The translations under genes were made by a program, and so were the position numbers. 40,208 nucleotides of DNA from the NCBI GenBank assembly GCA_021297855.1, contig JAJTHM010000033.1, positions 1 to 40,208 on the forward strand, in the 5' to 3' direction. The stretch is from Sphingobacteriales bacterium (GTDB lineage: Bacteria; Bacteroidota; Bacteroidia; Chitinophagales; JADJOU01). The notes under the pieces are model-generated. The model did no database searches. It was not told the origin of the DNA and was given only the letters and a program-made list of their open reading frames with translations. This document shows, in pieces, positions 16,225-24,708 of the stretch (position 1 is its first letter; each line of letters opens with the position of its first letter).

Positions 16225-16426
16225 ACTTTCAGTTTTTTGGTGGGCAAATTTAATAGAAACTAGCCAAAGTAGCGATTAAAAAGTTCATTTTTATTAGATT
16301 GTCAATTAGTTATGACGACGATTCCTTTATGACTGAGCTTATTAGCATTTTTAAACAAGGAACTATTCTATGAAACCTATATTTTTGTTTTATAGTATAC
16401 AACAAGTTTTCACTAAATTCATTCAA

Positions 16427-19312
16427 ATGAAGTACATTTTTTTATCACTTATGATTATAACAAGTTCCATGCATGCTCAGTTTCAAGAAGTGCCTAATGA
16501 TATTCTAAAGGCGAAGATTCATACCTTGAAAAATGGGTTGAAAATATATATGACGGTAAACAAAACAGAACCTAAGATTCAAACCTATATTGCGGTGAAG
16601 GCGGGCTCTAAATTTGACCCAAGTGACAATACAGGTCTGGCGCATTATCTAGAACACCTTATGTTTAAGGGAACCCCAAACCTCGGGACTATGGGCTGGG
16701 AGAAGGAAAAAGTACTACTTAATCAAATTTCAGACCTCTACGAACAGCACAAATCAGAAAAAGATCCAGAAAAGAAGAGAGCAATATATAAAATCATCGA
16801 TAGTGTAAGCTACGAAGCATCTAAGCAGGCTGTGCCCAATGAATACGATAAAATCGTGACATCCCTAGGTGCACAGAATACGAATGCCTATACTAGTACA
16901 GACCAGACCGTTTATCAAAATATTATACCAAGCAATGAACTGGAAAAATGGCTAAAGTTGGAAAGCGAGCGATTTAACCACCTGGTTATGAGACTATTTC
17001 ATACAGAGTTGGAGGCAGTATATGAGGAATTTAATATCAGTCAGGACAATGACGGCCGCTGGGCTTATGCTAATTTATTAAAAGCACTATTGCCGAATCA
17101 TCCATATGGCACGCAAACGACTATCGGAGAAGGGGAACATCTAAAAAACCCGTCCATGGTCAATATTCGCAAATACTTTGAAAAATATTATGTGCCCAAC
17201 AATGTGGCAATTTGTCTTTCTGGTGATTTAGATCCAGAAAAAACAGTTGCATTGATTGAGCAATATTTCGGAGGATGGCAGCCAAAAAATATTGAGCCCT
17301 TCAAAATGTCGGAGCTACCAGCTATTGCTAAGCCTATTTCGATTGAAAATTTCGGTCCGCAAGAAGAGTTCTTGTACATCGGCTATAGAATACCTCCACC
17401 AAGTGACAAAGAGTCACTCAAGGCCACTGTAATTGATATGATTATGGCTAATGGTGTAGCTGGAATCATAGACCTTAATATAGTCCAAAAGCAACGCACG
17501 CTTTCAGCAAGTTCTTTCGTCAGTGGTATGCATGACATTGGAGTATATATGCTCAACGGAAAGCCGAAAGAAGGTCAGACCCTGGAAGAAGTCCGCGATA
17601 TTTTGTTAGAGCAAATGGAAAAGTTTAAAAAGGGCGAATTCGAGGAATGGCTCATTCAAGCTGCGATTAACGATTTGGAACTGAAAACCATAAAGGGCTA
17701 TGAAAGTAATGCCGCAAGAGCAGGAGCCTTTGTCGCCTCATTTACGGAAAACATACCTTGGGAAAATTATGTATCCCAGATTGCAGATATGCGAAAATTT
17801 ACTAAACAAGAATTGATAGATTTTGCAAATAAATATTATAGAACGGACAACTATGCAGTATCTTATAAGAGAAAAGGAAAGTCGGATAATCCAAAGGTGG
17901 ACAAACCTCAAATAACTCCGGTAGTAATGAATAGAGACAACAGCTCTGAATTTTATAAAAGTATTACTGGAACGAAAAGCCCAAATATTGAACCACTTTT
18001 CGTAGATTATAAAACAGCAATTAAGACACAGAAATTAAAAGGTGATTTAGAATTCAGTTATGTAAAGAATGATGAAAATAATTTTGCTAAGTTCTGTATT
18101 GTTTTGCCATTTGGCAAAGACCACTCCAAACTAATGGGACTTACCGCTTCGTATCTAAACTATCTAGGAACAGATAAATTGTCCAATGAGGAATTAAAGA
18201 AAGAGCTGTACAAAAATGGTTTGGAAATTTCAACGAGTGTGCAAAGAGAATATACCTATATAACCCTAGCTGGTCTTGAGCAAAATATGAAGGCGGGGAT
18301 AGAGCTTTTGTATGCAAATCTAAAAACCACCAAGGTAGATGAAGACGCTTGGAAAAAATTGATTGAGAAGACGATCAAGGAAAGAGAGAATGCCAAAATC
18401 AATAAGGGTGCTTGTTTTCAGGCTTTGGTAAATTTCTCTAAGTATGGCCCACAAAATCCTTTTAACACTGTATTGACTAATGATGAATTGAAAGCTTTGA
18501 TGCCACCGCAAATTGTTAACTATTTAAACAATCTAATTAAGTACAAGCATAGTATATTCTATTATGGAAAGGATGAGAAAAATGCGTTGAACAATTTACC
18601 TCGTTCATATTCTCTGCTAGATGCTACGTACATGGCGCCACCCTCCAAATTAGCCAGTTTTGAAATTCTAACGAATGACTTGGATAAAGTTTATTTTTAT
18701 AACTATTCCAACATGGTTCAAGCGCAAATCATGTTTCTAAATAAGGCGGAACCTTTTACCAAAGCTAATATGCCATTTGCGAGTTTGTATAATGATTTCT
18801 TCGGTAGCGGACTTTCTTCCATCGTTTTCCAGGAATTGAGGGAGCAAAAGGCATTGGCGTATTCAGCCTATTCGCTCTATGCGCCACCAAGTGTTAAGGG
18901 AGAGCCTTACTTTTTACAATCTTTCATAGGTACTCAGGCCGATAAAATGGCTACAGCTGCTCAGGAGTTTAAAAAATTGAAAAGCAAAGCTCCGAATGTG
19001 GAGATTCAATTTAATAATGCGAGAGAAAGTGTCATTAAGCAAATTTCCTCCGATAGAATTGTACGAGATAATATCTATTGGTCACATCTTAATTTGAAAC
19101 GCCTTTATATTGACTATGATTATAGAAAAGAAACTCTGGAATTGATTAAGAAAATGACTTTGGCAGATTTTTCTTTGAATTTCAATAATAAAATATCAAA
19201 CAGAGTATACACTACTGCTATCATGGGAGATAAGACTAAACTTAAATTTGAAGATATCAAGAGTTTTGGTCATATGGAAGAGATTGATAGTAAGACTCTT
19301 TTTGGATTTTAA
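16427..19312 (+). CDS. M16-family (insulinase/pitrilysin) zinc peptidase
   Basis: A large two-half M16 peptidase, probably periplasmic. I start at ATG 16427, where MKYIFLSLMIITSSMHAQ is a clean signal peptide; the frame extends upstream to 16370. The inverted zinc motif is HYLEH (H73, E76, H77 from this start), with the third ligand expected in ELEAVYEEFN about 75 residues on. N-terminal M16, M16C-type middle and inactive C-terminal M16 halves account for 961 aa; QELREQKALAYSAYS is the conserved R/Y block of the second half. It probably degrades peptides released in the envelope. It is followed by a 23-nt perfect dyad and then the transketolase gene. Confidence 0.92.
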   Translation: MKYIFLSLMIITSSMHAQFQEVPNDILKAKIHTLKNGLKIYMTVNKTEPKIQTYIAVKAGSKFDPSDNTGLAHYLEHLMFKGTPNLGTMGWEKEKVLLNQISDLYEQHKSEKDPEKKRAIYKIIDSVSYEASKQAVPNEYDKIVTSLGAQNTNAYTSTDQTVYQNIIPSNELEKWLKLESERFNHLVMRLFHTELEAVYEEFNISQDNDGRWAYANLLKALLPNHPYGTQTTIGEGEHLKNPSMVNIRKYFEKYYVPNNVAICLSGDLDPEKTVALIEQYFGGWQPKNIEPFKMSELPAIAKPISIENFGPQEEFLYIGYRIPPPSDKESLKATVIDMIMANGVAGIIDLNIVQKQRTLSASSFVSGMHDIGVYMLNGKPKEGQTLEEVRDILLEQMEKFKKGEFEEWLIQAAINDLELKTIKGYESNAARAGAFVASFTENIPWENYVSQIADMRKFTKQELIDFANKYYRTDNYAVSYKRKGKSDNPKVDKPQITPVVMNRDNSSEFYKSITGTKSPNIEPLFVDYKTAIKTQKLKGDLEFSYVKNDENNFAKFCIVLPFGKDHSKLMGLTASYLNYLGTDKLSNEELKKELYKNGLEISTSVQREYTYITLAGLEQNMKAGIELLYANLKTTKVDEDAWKKLIEKTIKERENAKINKGACFQALVNFSKYGPQNPFNTVLTNDELKALMPPQIVNYLNNLIKYKHSIFYYGKDEKNALNNLPRSYSLLDATYMAPPSKLASFEILTNDLDKVYFYNYSNMVQAQIMFLNKAEPFTKANMPFASLYNDFFGSGLSSIVFQELREQKALAYSAYSLYAPPSVKGEPYFLQSFIGTQADKMATAAQEFKKLKSKAPNVEIQFNNARESVIKQISSDRIVRDNIYWSHLNLKRLYIDYDYRKETLELIKKMTLADFSLNFNNKISNRVYTTAIMGDKTKLKFEDIKSFGHMEEIDSKTLFGF

Positions 19313-19318
19313 AATTGT

Positions 19319-19341
19319 CCTCTTAACTAATAGTTAAGAGG
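19319..19341. promoter_or_regulatory. Perfect 11-bp inverted repeat
   Basis: CCTCTTAACTA and TAGTTAAGAGG flank a single A. It lies 6 nt after the M16 stop and 28 nt before the transketolase ATG. There is no T-tract, so it is either a weak terminator/mRNA 3'-end hairpin or an operator. Confidence 0.4.
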
Positions 19342-19369
19342 TGAAAGAAGTAAATATTAAATCAGAAAT

Positions 19370-20233
19370 ATGCTAAGCGTAGAAAAGAAAAATGAATTAG
19401 ATAAAGTCGCACTGAACGTCAGAGAGCATATCGTGAATATGAGCACCAATGGGGGCTGCTTCACAGGAGCTTCACTTTCATGTGCGGATATTTTAGTTTA
19501 TCTTTATCATGATTATCTCAATATTGGCCCACATAATTTTAAAGATGAGAATCGAGATTATTTGTTTTTGTCTAAGGGCCATGATGTTCCAGCGCTTTAT
19601 GGTATGTTTGTAGAGAAAGGTTGGATGACCAGGGATAGATTAATTAATAATCACCTCAAATCAAATGATGATATTTACTGGCATCCAAATAGAAAAATAG
19701 ATGGAATAGAGTTTCATTCTGGGTCATTAGGGCATCTACCTTCTGTAGCTTTAGGTGTAGCCTATGATTGTAAAATGAAAAAGCAATCGAATAAAATTAT
19801 CTGTATCGTAGGCGACGGCGAATGTGATGAAGGTTCCGTGTGGGAAGCTATGCTAGTAGCGAGTGCTAAGAAAATGAACAATCTCACCATAGTCGTAGAT
19901 CGAAATCACTTTCAGGCAAATGTAGCTACGGAAGATTTGATTCCTCTCGAGCCTTTTGCAGATAAATTTATCGCTTTCGGCGCTGAGGTAAGACGAATTG
20001 ATGGACATGATTTTGATGCACTGCATGAAACTTTCAGCCAACTCCCTTTTCATAGTGAAAAACCAAGCGTTATCATCTGCGATACTGTTAGAGGTAAAGG
20101 ACTTCCCTCCATCGAAGCCAGAGCAGACCGCTGGTTCTGCAATTTCAATTCAGACGAAGTAGAATCTTTATTGAAAGAACTTCATGGAGATGCTACGACA
20201 GAATTAGTATCGGAGACATTGGTGGTGAGGTAA
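19370..20233 (+). CDS. Transketolase, N-terminal (thiamine-diphosphate) subunit
   Basis: The half of a split transketolase that binds the ThDP pyrophosphate; it transfers two-carbon units between sugar phosphates. Sites: SKGHDVPALYG (S68-H71), GSLGHLPSVALG (118-129), the Mg/ThDP motif GDGECDEG starting at G148 with the downstream N179 in VVDRNHFQ, and EDLIPLEPFADKF. The 287 aa are normal for the N-terminal subunit. The C-terminal subunit (pyrimidine-binding domain), which usually follows, is absent; instead the exosortase gene runs in from the other strand and overlaps the 3' end by 52 nt. Either the partner is elsewhere or this paralogue serves a dedicated sugar pathway. Confidence 0.9.
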   Translation: MLSVEKKNELDKVALNVREHIVNMSTNGGCFTGASLSCADILVYLYHDYLNIGPHNFKDENRDYLFLSKGHDVPALYGMFVEKGWMTRDRLINNHLKSNDDIYWHPNRKIDGIEFHSGSLGHLPSVALGVAYDCKMKKQSNKIICIVGDGECDEGSVWEAMLVASAKKMNNLTIVVDRNHFQANVATEDLIPLEPFADKFIAFGAEVRRIDGHDFDALHETFSQLPFHSEKPSVIICDTVRGKGLPSIEARADRWFCNFNSDEVESLLKELHGDATTELVSETLVVR

Positions 20234-21504
20234 TTTTCATTAATTAATCTGCTCTTACCTCCATACAAAATTTGTTGTAAGTTCATTTTCCATGTAGAAG
20301 TAAACACCACATCTCTGTGCTCAAACCAATAGTATGCGGCGATGGTATCCTTTTTATTAGTTATTAAAGCGAGATTAACTTTTTCCATTTTACCTCGTAC
20401 GATTTTTTCTGTAATTTTTTTATCAAGTATGGCAAAACCGTCCCCTGTCCAACAAATTAGAGGGTTGTGATATTTGGCTTTAATATAAATAAGTTTGTTA
20501 TCTGTAAATATTTTATAAACATCGGGTTCGACCCATTTTCCATTTGCAATTGGGTATCTCTTTTCTAAACCATTTAAAACATATTCAGTTTTGTTCTGAT
20601 TTCGTTTAACTGAATATCCAATACAAACTAAGAATATGCTCACAGCAGCAATAATGATTATAGAAGATGGAGATATATCGTCGGACTTTATAGATTTGAC
20701 ATCCAGAATTACTGGCTTGCAATACCTCACAAGAAAATATAAGGGAAGTATCTGATATAATAAAAAACAAACTATGCCTATCAAATAATGAATAGTTCCA
20801 GCCTGTGTGTTTTTTAGAAGAATGAGTAAAATTATTCTAAAGTAATTGGAAAATATATTGAGAAAAAAACAGACAACAATTAATAGAAAGTAGAACCAAT
20901 ATTTGTAGAACAGGTTTTCGATTTTTTCCTTAAGGGTAATTAGAATTAGTAAAACAAGAAATCCTGTTTTAAACATATGGAGTCCCATGCAACTACTGTC
21001 AATTGTTATCCATTGAGAACCTTGTTTGAAATGTACTCCAGATATATCCGATAAGTTCAAAAGGTCTTTAAGCGTCCAATAAGAAAGCTGAGTTAAATAC
21101 TGTTTAATATTAGGAGTATAAACCGACATTATTTTGTCGAATATGGGGGAGTAAAAAATCAAAATGAATAGTACTAACCAATTTAGTTTACGGTACAGAA
21201 AATATTGAAAATAGATAATGAATAATACAAGGGAAGTTAAAAACAAAGATTTTGCATCAAGTCTTACTGAGAGAAAAGAAAAAATAAGGATAAGTCCTAA
21301 CAGTAAACTATGTGGAATCTTAGAGTGGTAACTACGCCCATGTATAAAGCTGATTAATATGCAGATACTTAAACCGAAAAAATTATCATTCATAGAAACC
21401 AGGACTATTTCAAAATGAAGTAGAAATGGAAAAAGTATAAGAAGAGAGGCAATAAATTCCAATCTGCTCAATGGTCTAATTGCTGGTGTGCTGAAAAAAC
21501 TCAA
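20182..21504 (-). CDS. xrtN: Exosortase, XrtN type, with C-terminal periplasmic extension
   Basis: A membrane-embedded transpeptidase-like enzyme that recognises PEP-CTERM-type tails. It has about eight helices; the predicted catalytic residues are C172 in DSSCMGLHM, R223 in SNYFRIILL and H239 in GTIHYLIG. After the last helix (about residue 300) a soluble region of about 140 aa contains YHNPLICWTGDGFAI, which recalls the EpsI-type domain fused to or near some exosortases. I place the start at TTG 21504, two bases past the VIT-gene stop; an upstream TTG at 21552 would overlap that gene by 47 nt and no ATG lies early in frame. The adjacent VIT protein carries the expected tail. The 3' end overlaps the convergent transketolase by 52 nt. 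Confidence 0.85.
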   Translation of the reverse strand: MSFFSTPAIRPLSRLEFIASLLILFPFLLHFEIVLVSMNDNFFGLSICILISFIHGRSYHSKIPHSLLLGLILIFSFLSVRLDAKSLFLTSLVLFIIYFQYFLYRKLNWLVLFILIFYSPIFDKIMSVYTPNIKQYLTQLSYWTLKDLLNLSDISGVHFKQGSQWITIDSSCMGLHMFKTGFLVLLILITLKEKIENLFYKYWFYFLLIVVCFFLNIFSNYFRIILLILLKNTQAGTIHYLIGIVCFLLYQILPLYFLVRYCKPVILDVKSIKSDDISPSSIIIIAAVSIFLVCIGYSVKRNQNKTEYVLNGLEKRYPIANGKWVEPDVYKIFTDNKLIYIKAKYHNPLICWTGDGFAILDKKITEKIVRGKMEKVNLALITNKKDTIAAYYWFEHRDVVFTSTWKMNLQQILYGGKSRLINENYLTTNVSDTNSVVASP

Positions 21505-21505
21505 T

Positions 21506-23971
21506 TTATTTAGTAAGTAATCTTCGTTTATAAATGTAAAATGTGCATACAATTCCTAGCAATAATAATGCCCATTCATGCGGTTCAGGAACAGCACCTG
21601 CATTTTTCATAGAGGCATTGCCTAAGGTATTTTCATTTTTTTGGATACCATGCTTTTTGTAATCTTCATCCGTTTCTAATACTACTAAGGAGCTTATAGG
21701 AGTCACAATATTGGCGTCTTCAGCTAGCTGAAGACTGGCATAGTTTTCGGCGTTAGTGTCAGCCGCATTGCCTACGAAATCATTGAGAACTTGTCTGTAA
21801 GCAAACATTCTATAAATATGGTCTGAGCCATTTGATTTGGTATTATTATTTAGCACAGATTCCTTTCTTATACCTACTTTCGATGTCTCTATATAAGATA
21901 AATTAGCATCTTCTATGACTAGTGGATAACGCTGATGCAGAATAATATGGATTGCTTTATCCATATCCGTTTGATGATATTTCACATATTTTTGTTCGCT
22001 CAAAGTCTGCCAATAAGGTGTGATCTCGCTACCAATGTTTAATGCATATAGTGTGTGCTTTTGTTTGTACTTTGTCAAACTATCATAAAACGGACTTTCT
22101 TTCAATTCCTCAAAATTGGCAGAATTATTCCCCATTTTAGTTAGAATAAAACCTTCTTTTGATATTTTGTGTAAAGGAATCAGACTATAATTGTATTTTA
22201 TATTTTCTTTAATTATATTCTTGAGATTTGATTTTTCGATTCGGACTTGCTCTCCATTTATAAAAGTATAGCAAGAAAATTTAGGGTCTAACTGTCCAAG
22301 AATTTTTTTAATTTCAGTCTCTTCCCAGTTCGAGTTTAGATCGAAATAAACCTCACTCAAGTCAGTTTGTGCAGTATCGTATATTGGATTGATTACAGTG
22401 TAGTTAAACCCTTTCCATTGAAAGTGAATAGGAGTAAGAGTAGCCCGTGGTAGAGATGCATTCCATTTAGTATATCCTTGGGAAGAACGTATTAATTGAT
22501 TCGCTTCAGTATCAAATTTTGATGAAGTGGAAACTTTCTCAAGACTTTTGGAACGCACACGAGAGATTATCTTAGCTTCAGCCATAGACGGACCCTTTAT
22601 AGAGATGTTATCATATTTCATCTGATTATTCTCCATAGAAAAAGGAGAAGTGATTCCTAACTTAAATTGTCTTGGCATTTCTTTCGTTACAGGGAATATT
22701 CTACAAACAATTCTATTTCCTTCGCGCCATTGAAGCAGAGATGGATCTCTGGCTTCCACACCTACTATTTGATCATACGCTTTTTTAGCTTTCGATTTTG
22801 AAGTCAATACACCTTTTCTTTCTACACCATTCACCCACAGAGAGAGGGAGGTAGCTACGGCTCCTTCAGGCAGTTGAAAAGAGTAAATGGCTTCGCCTTG
22901 ACCCCATTTTGAATTATTGGCTATATCCATAGTTAATTCTGTGTACGCTAGCCTCTCTTTTTCAAAAAGATATACATCTTCTTTAATTGCTTTAGTTTCT
23001 AAGTTATCACCACTCCACAATTGATGTTCTGTTTGACTTCTATTGTCAAAATTGGCCTCTAAAATTTTAATTCTATCATCTTTTGATATGCTGGGGTCTT
23101 TGGTCAAACTGAAACAGGTGAGAATAAATGGGTCGTGTATTTTTCTCTCGTTGTATTGTTTAGAACTACCAAAATCAAATCTGGACATAGTCCAAAATTC
23201 GTCAATGCTATTATAAACGAGTCCTTTCTTTAAAAGAATCTCATTGATGAAATTAGGTTTGACCCTTTGAGATATTTGAACCCAGTCAAGTAATTCTTCA
23301 TTGGATTCAAATTGAAAAATAGTTTTAGAATTAACTAGTTTAGTACTCTCCATATTCAATAAAATAGTAAATACACCTATGAGTAGAAGCACAGATCCAA
23401 TGCCAGAAAAGAAGTAATACCAATTTATCTTTTCAGTATTTAACTTGGATATTAATGTACTTATATGTAATATGCTTATCAATAAAGGAGCGAATCCGTG
23501 TAGCCCTAATCCTAAAAGAATTATAACAAGAGCTGAGATGGGGATTAAAGGGATTAAGTAAACTGTAAAGTAAATTACTAAAAGAAAGGAAACGCCATTG
23601 AGGTAAAATGCCAATTTTTGGTGTTTTTCTTTTTGATGATATATCCAGTAACTACTTATAAAAAATATTGCTAATAAAATATAAACCCAATATGTTGTAT
23701 TTTCGAATACATCAAAAAGTAGGTTGAGACTAAAACAACTGATCGTCCATAAACTATATAGTAAAGGAAGTCCTAAGCTATCAATTTTTTTATGTCGAAA
23801 TAAGTTTGCTAGACATGTAATACTATATACTGTACATAGAATTACATTGATAAAAACGATACTTAAGGCATCATCCGATATCCATTCCATTTGATGACCA
23901 GTGAGTAAGACGAAAAATGTAATACCAGCAATTAGATTGGCAATTACCCCAAATTTTCTAGTAAAGTTCAT
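21506..23971 (-). CDS. XrtN-system VIT-domain protein with PEP-CTERM-type C-terminus
   Basis: An 821-aa envelope protein. Residues 1-207 contain about seven to eight TM helices. A long extracytoplasmic part follows, with a VIT domain at about 335-445 (AIYSFQLPEGAV, then KAKKAYDQIV, RDPSLLQW, RIFPV). A region resembling a vWA fold starts near 540 (VYFDLNSNWEE), but its metal site is DLNSN instead of DxSxS, so it is probably degenerate. The C-terminus is VPEPHEW (794-800), a hydrophobic helix and KRRLLTK: the PEP-CTERM plan recognised by exosortases. The gene is immediately upstream of the exosortase and presumably encodes its substrate. The molecular role is not known. Confidence 0.88.
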   Translation of the reverse strand: MNFTRKFGVIANLIAGITFFVLLTGHQMEWISDDALSIVFINVILCTVYSITCLANLFRHKKIDSLGLPLLYSLWTISCFSLNLLFDVFENTTYWVYILLAIFFISSYWIYHQKEKHQKLAFYLNGVSFLLVIYFTVYLIPLIPISALVIILLGLGLHGFAPLLISILHISTLISKLNTEKINWYYFFSGIGSVLLLIGVFTILLNMESTKLVNSKTIFQFESNEELLDWVQISQRVKPNFINEILLKKGLVYNSIDEFWTMSRFDFGSSKQYNERKIHDPFILTCFSLTKDPSISKDDRIKILEANFDNRSQTEHQLWSGDNLETKAIKEDVYLFEKERLAYTELTMDIANNSKWGQGEAIYSFQLPEGAVATSLSLWVNGVERKGVLTSKSKAKKAYDQIVGVEARDPSLLQWREGNRIVCRIFPVTKEMPRQFKLGITSPFSMENNQMKYDNISIKGPSMAEAKIISRVRSKSLEKVSTSSKFDTEANQLIRSSQGYTKWNASLPRATLTPIHFQWKGFNYTVINPIYDTAQTDLSEVYFDLNSNWEETEIKKILGQLDPKFSCYTFINGEQVRIEKSNLKNIIKENIKYNYSLIPLHKISKEGFILTKMGNNSANFEELKESPFYDSLTKYKQKHTLYALNIGSEITPYWQTLSEQKYVKYHQTDMDKAIHIILHQRYPLVIEDANLSYIETSKVGIRKESVLNNNTKSNGSDHIYRMFAYRQVLNDFVGNAADTNAENYASLQLAEDANIVTPISSLVVLETDEDYKKHGIQKNENTLGNASMKNAGAVPEPHEWALLLLGIVCTFYIYKRRLLTK

Positions 23972-24014
23972 AAGAAAGCAAGATTAGTAGCTAAAGTATA
24001 ATGTTTTAATAAGA

Positions 24015-24022
24015 CAAATATA
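24015..24022 (-). promoter_or_regulatory. -7 element of the VIT/xrtN unit
   Basis: TATATTTG on the minus strand, 43 nt upstream of the VIT-gene ATG, matches TAnnTTTG. No good -33 TTG is seen. Confidence 0.4.
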
Positions 24023-24103
24023 ACTCTCATGCGCAGTAGTTTAGTATTTTTAATTTTGTTAAAGACTATTAGAATAATGGTCTCACTTTAAATTAACCTT
24101 TAG

Positions 24104-24111
24104 TATTTTTG
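24104..24111 (+). promoter_or_regulatory. -7 element of the toxin-antitoxin operon
   Basis: TATTTTTG lies 45 nt upstream of the antitoxin ATG and matches TAnnTTTG. The -33 region is unconvincing. Confidence 0.35.
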
Positions 24112-24156
24112 TAAAAAAGAAATATTTACACAAGAATTGATTAATAGTATTCGCTT

Positions 24157-24366
24157 ATGAAAGTTCTTATTGAGATACCAGAAAATGAAATAATTTCTCT
24201 TATGGAGTGGTCACAAGAGCATGATTCTGAGGTATTGATGAAATCATCAGAGGAATTGTCCAGTGAATATTTAAGTGAATTGCTAGAAAGAACAAAAACT
24301 CCTTTAGACCAGTGCAGAAACGCGCATGAGCGTTTAGCGGAGATAGAAAAGGACTATGGAGTTTGA
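24157..24366 (+). CDS. Antitoxin of a type II toxin-antitoxin pair, 69 aa
   Basis: A short acidic protein (MKVLIEIPENE, then helices rich in Glu/Ser and a tail AHERLAEIEKDYGV). It has the size, charge and position of antitoxins paired with RelE/ParE toxins: it lies directly upstream and its stop overlaps the toxin start by 11 nt. A DNA-binding motif is not evident; the first strand (KVLIEIPENE) could be a short beta strand as in ribbon-helix-helix types. Its specific antitoxin family is not recognised. Confidence 0.75.
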   Translation: MKVLIEIPENEIISLMEWSQEHDSEVLMKSSEELSSEYLSELLERTKTPLDQCRNAHERLAEIEKDYGV

Positions 24367-24652
24367 AATCAAGATTGAAGATAGGGCAGATAGAGAAATG
24401 TTAGAAGCTATTAATTATTATGCTTCTTTAAATGTATCTGGTTTGGTTGAGAGGTTTTTAAGAGACTATAGAAGAACTCTAAATCAATTACAAACTAGCC
24501 CATATTTCCCTGTAAAGATAGATACTATTAGGGTTATTCCTTTTAAGGTTTTTCCCTATGTTTTATTTTTTAAAATATTTGAATCAAAAGGAATAATACT
24601 AATTGTTTCTGTGTTCAATACCTTTCAAGACCCGACAAAGTATCCTGCCTGA
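24356..24652 (+). CDS. RelE/ParE-superfamily toxin, 98 aa
   Basis: A small basic-to-neutral protein with the ParE/RelE layout: an N-terminal strand (FEIKIEDRADREM), two helices (LEAINYYASLN, VERFLRDYRRTLNQLQ) and a C-terminal sheet (IRVIPFKVFPYVLFFKIF, IILIVSVFNTFQDPTKYP). The F-P-Y-V-L-F-F strand and the final DPxxYP-like tail are common in this family. The target (ribosome-bound mRNA or gyrase) cannot be told from sequence. gyrB lies 7 kb away, which is probably coincidence. It may be a chromosomal, degenerating or domesticated pair, but both frames are intact. Confidence 0.85.
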   Translation: MEFEIKIEDRADREMLEAINYYASLNVSGLVERFLRDYRRTLNQLQTSPYFPVKIDTIRVIPFKVFPYVLFFKIFESKGIILIVSVFNTFQDPTKYPA

Positions 24653-24708
24653 TATAATTTAGGTAGAGGTAGTCAAAAATTATATCAAATTCTATATTAA
24701 CACTTAAA

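Noticed and set aside
24157-24652. Toxin-antitoxin pair as part of a larger defence island
   Set aside because: No restriction, CBASS, retron or other defence gene lies beside it; the neighbours are the VIT/exosortase unit and tgt.
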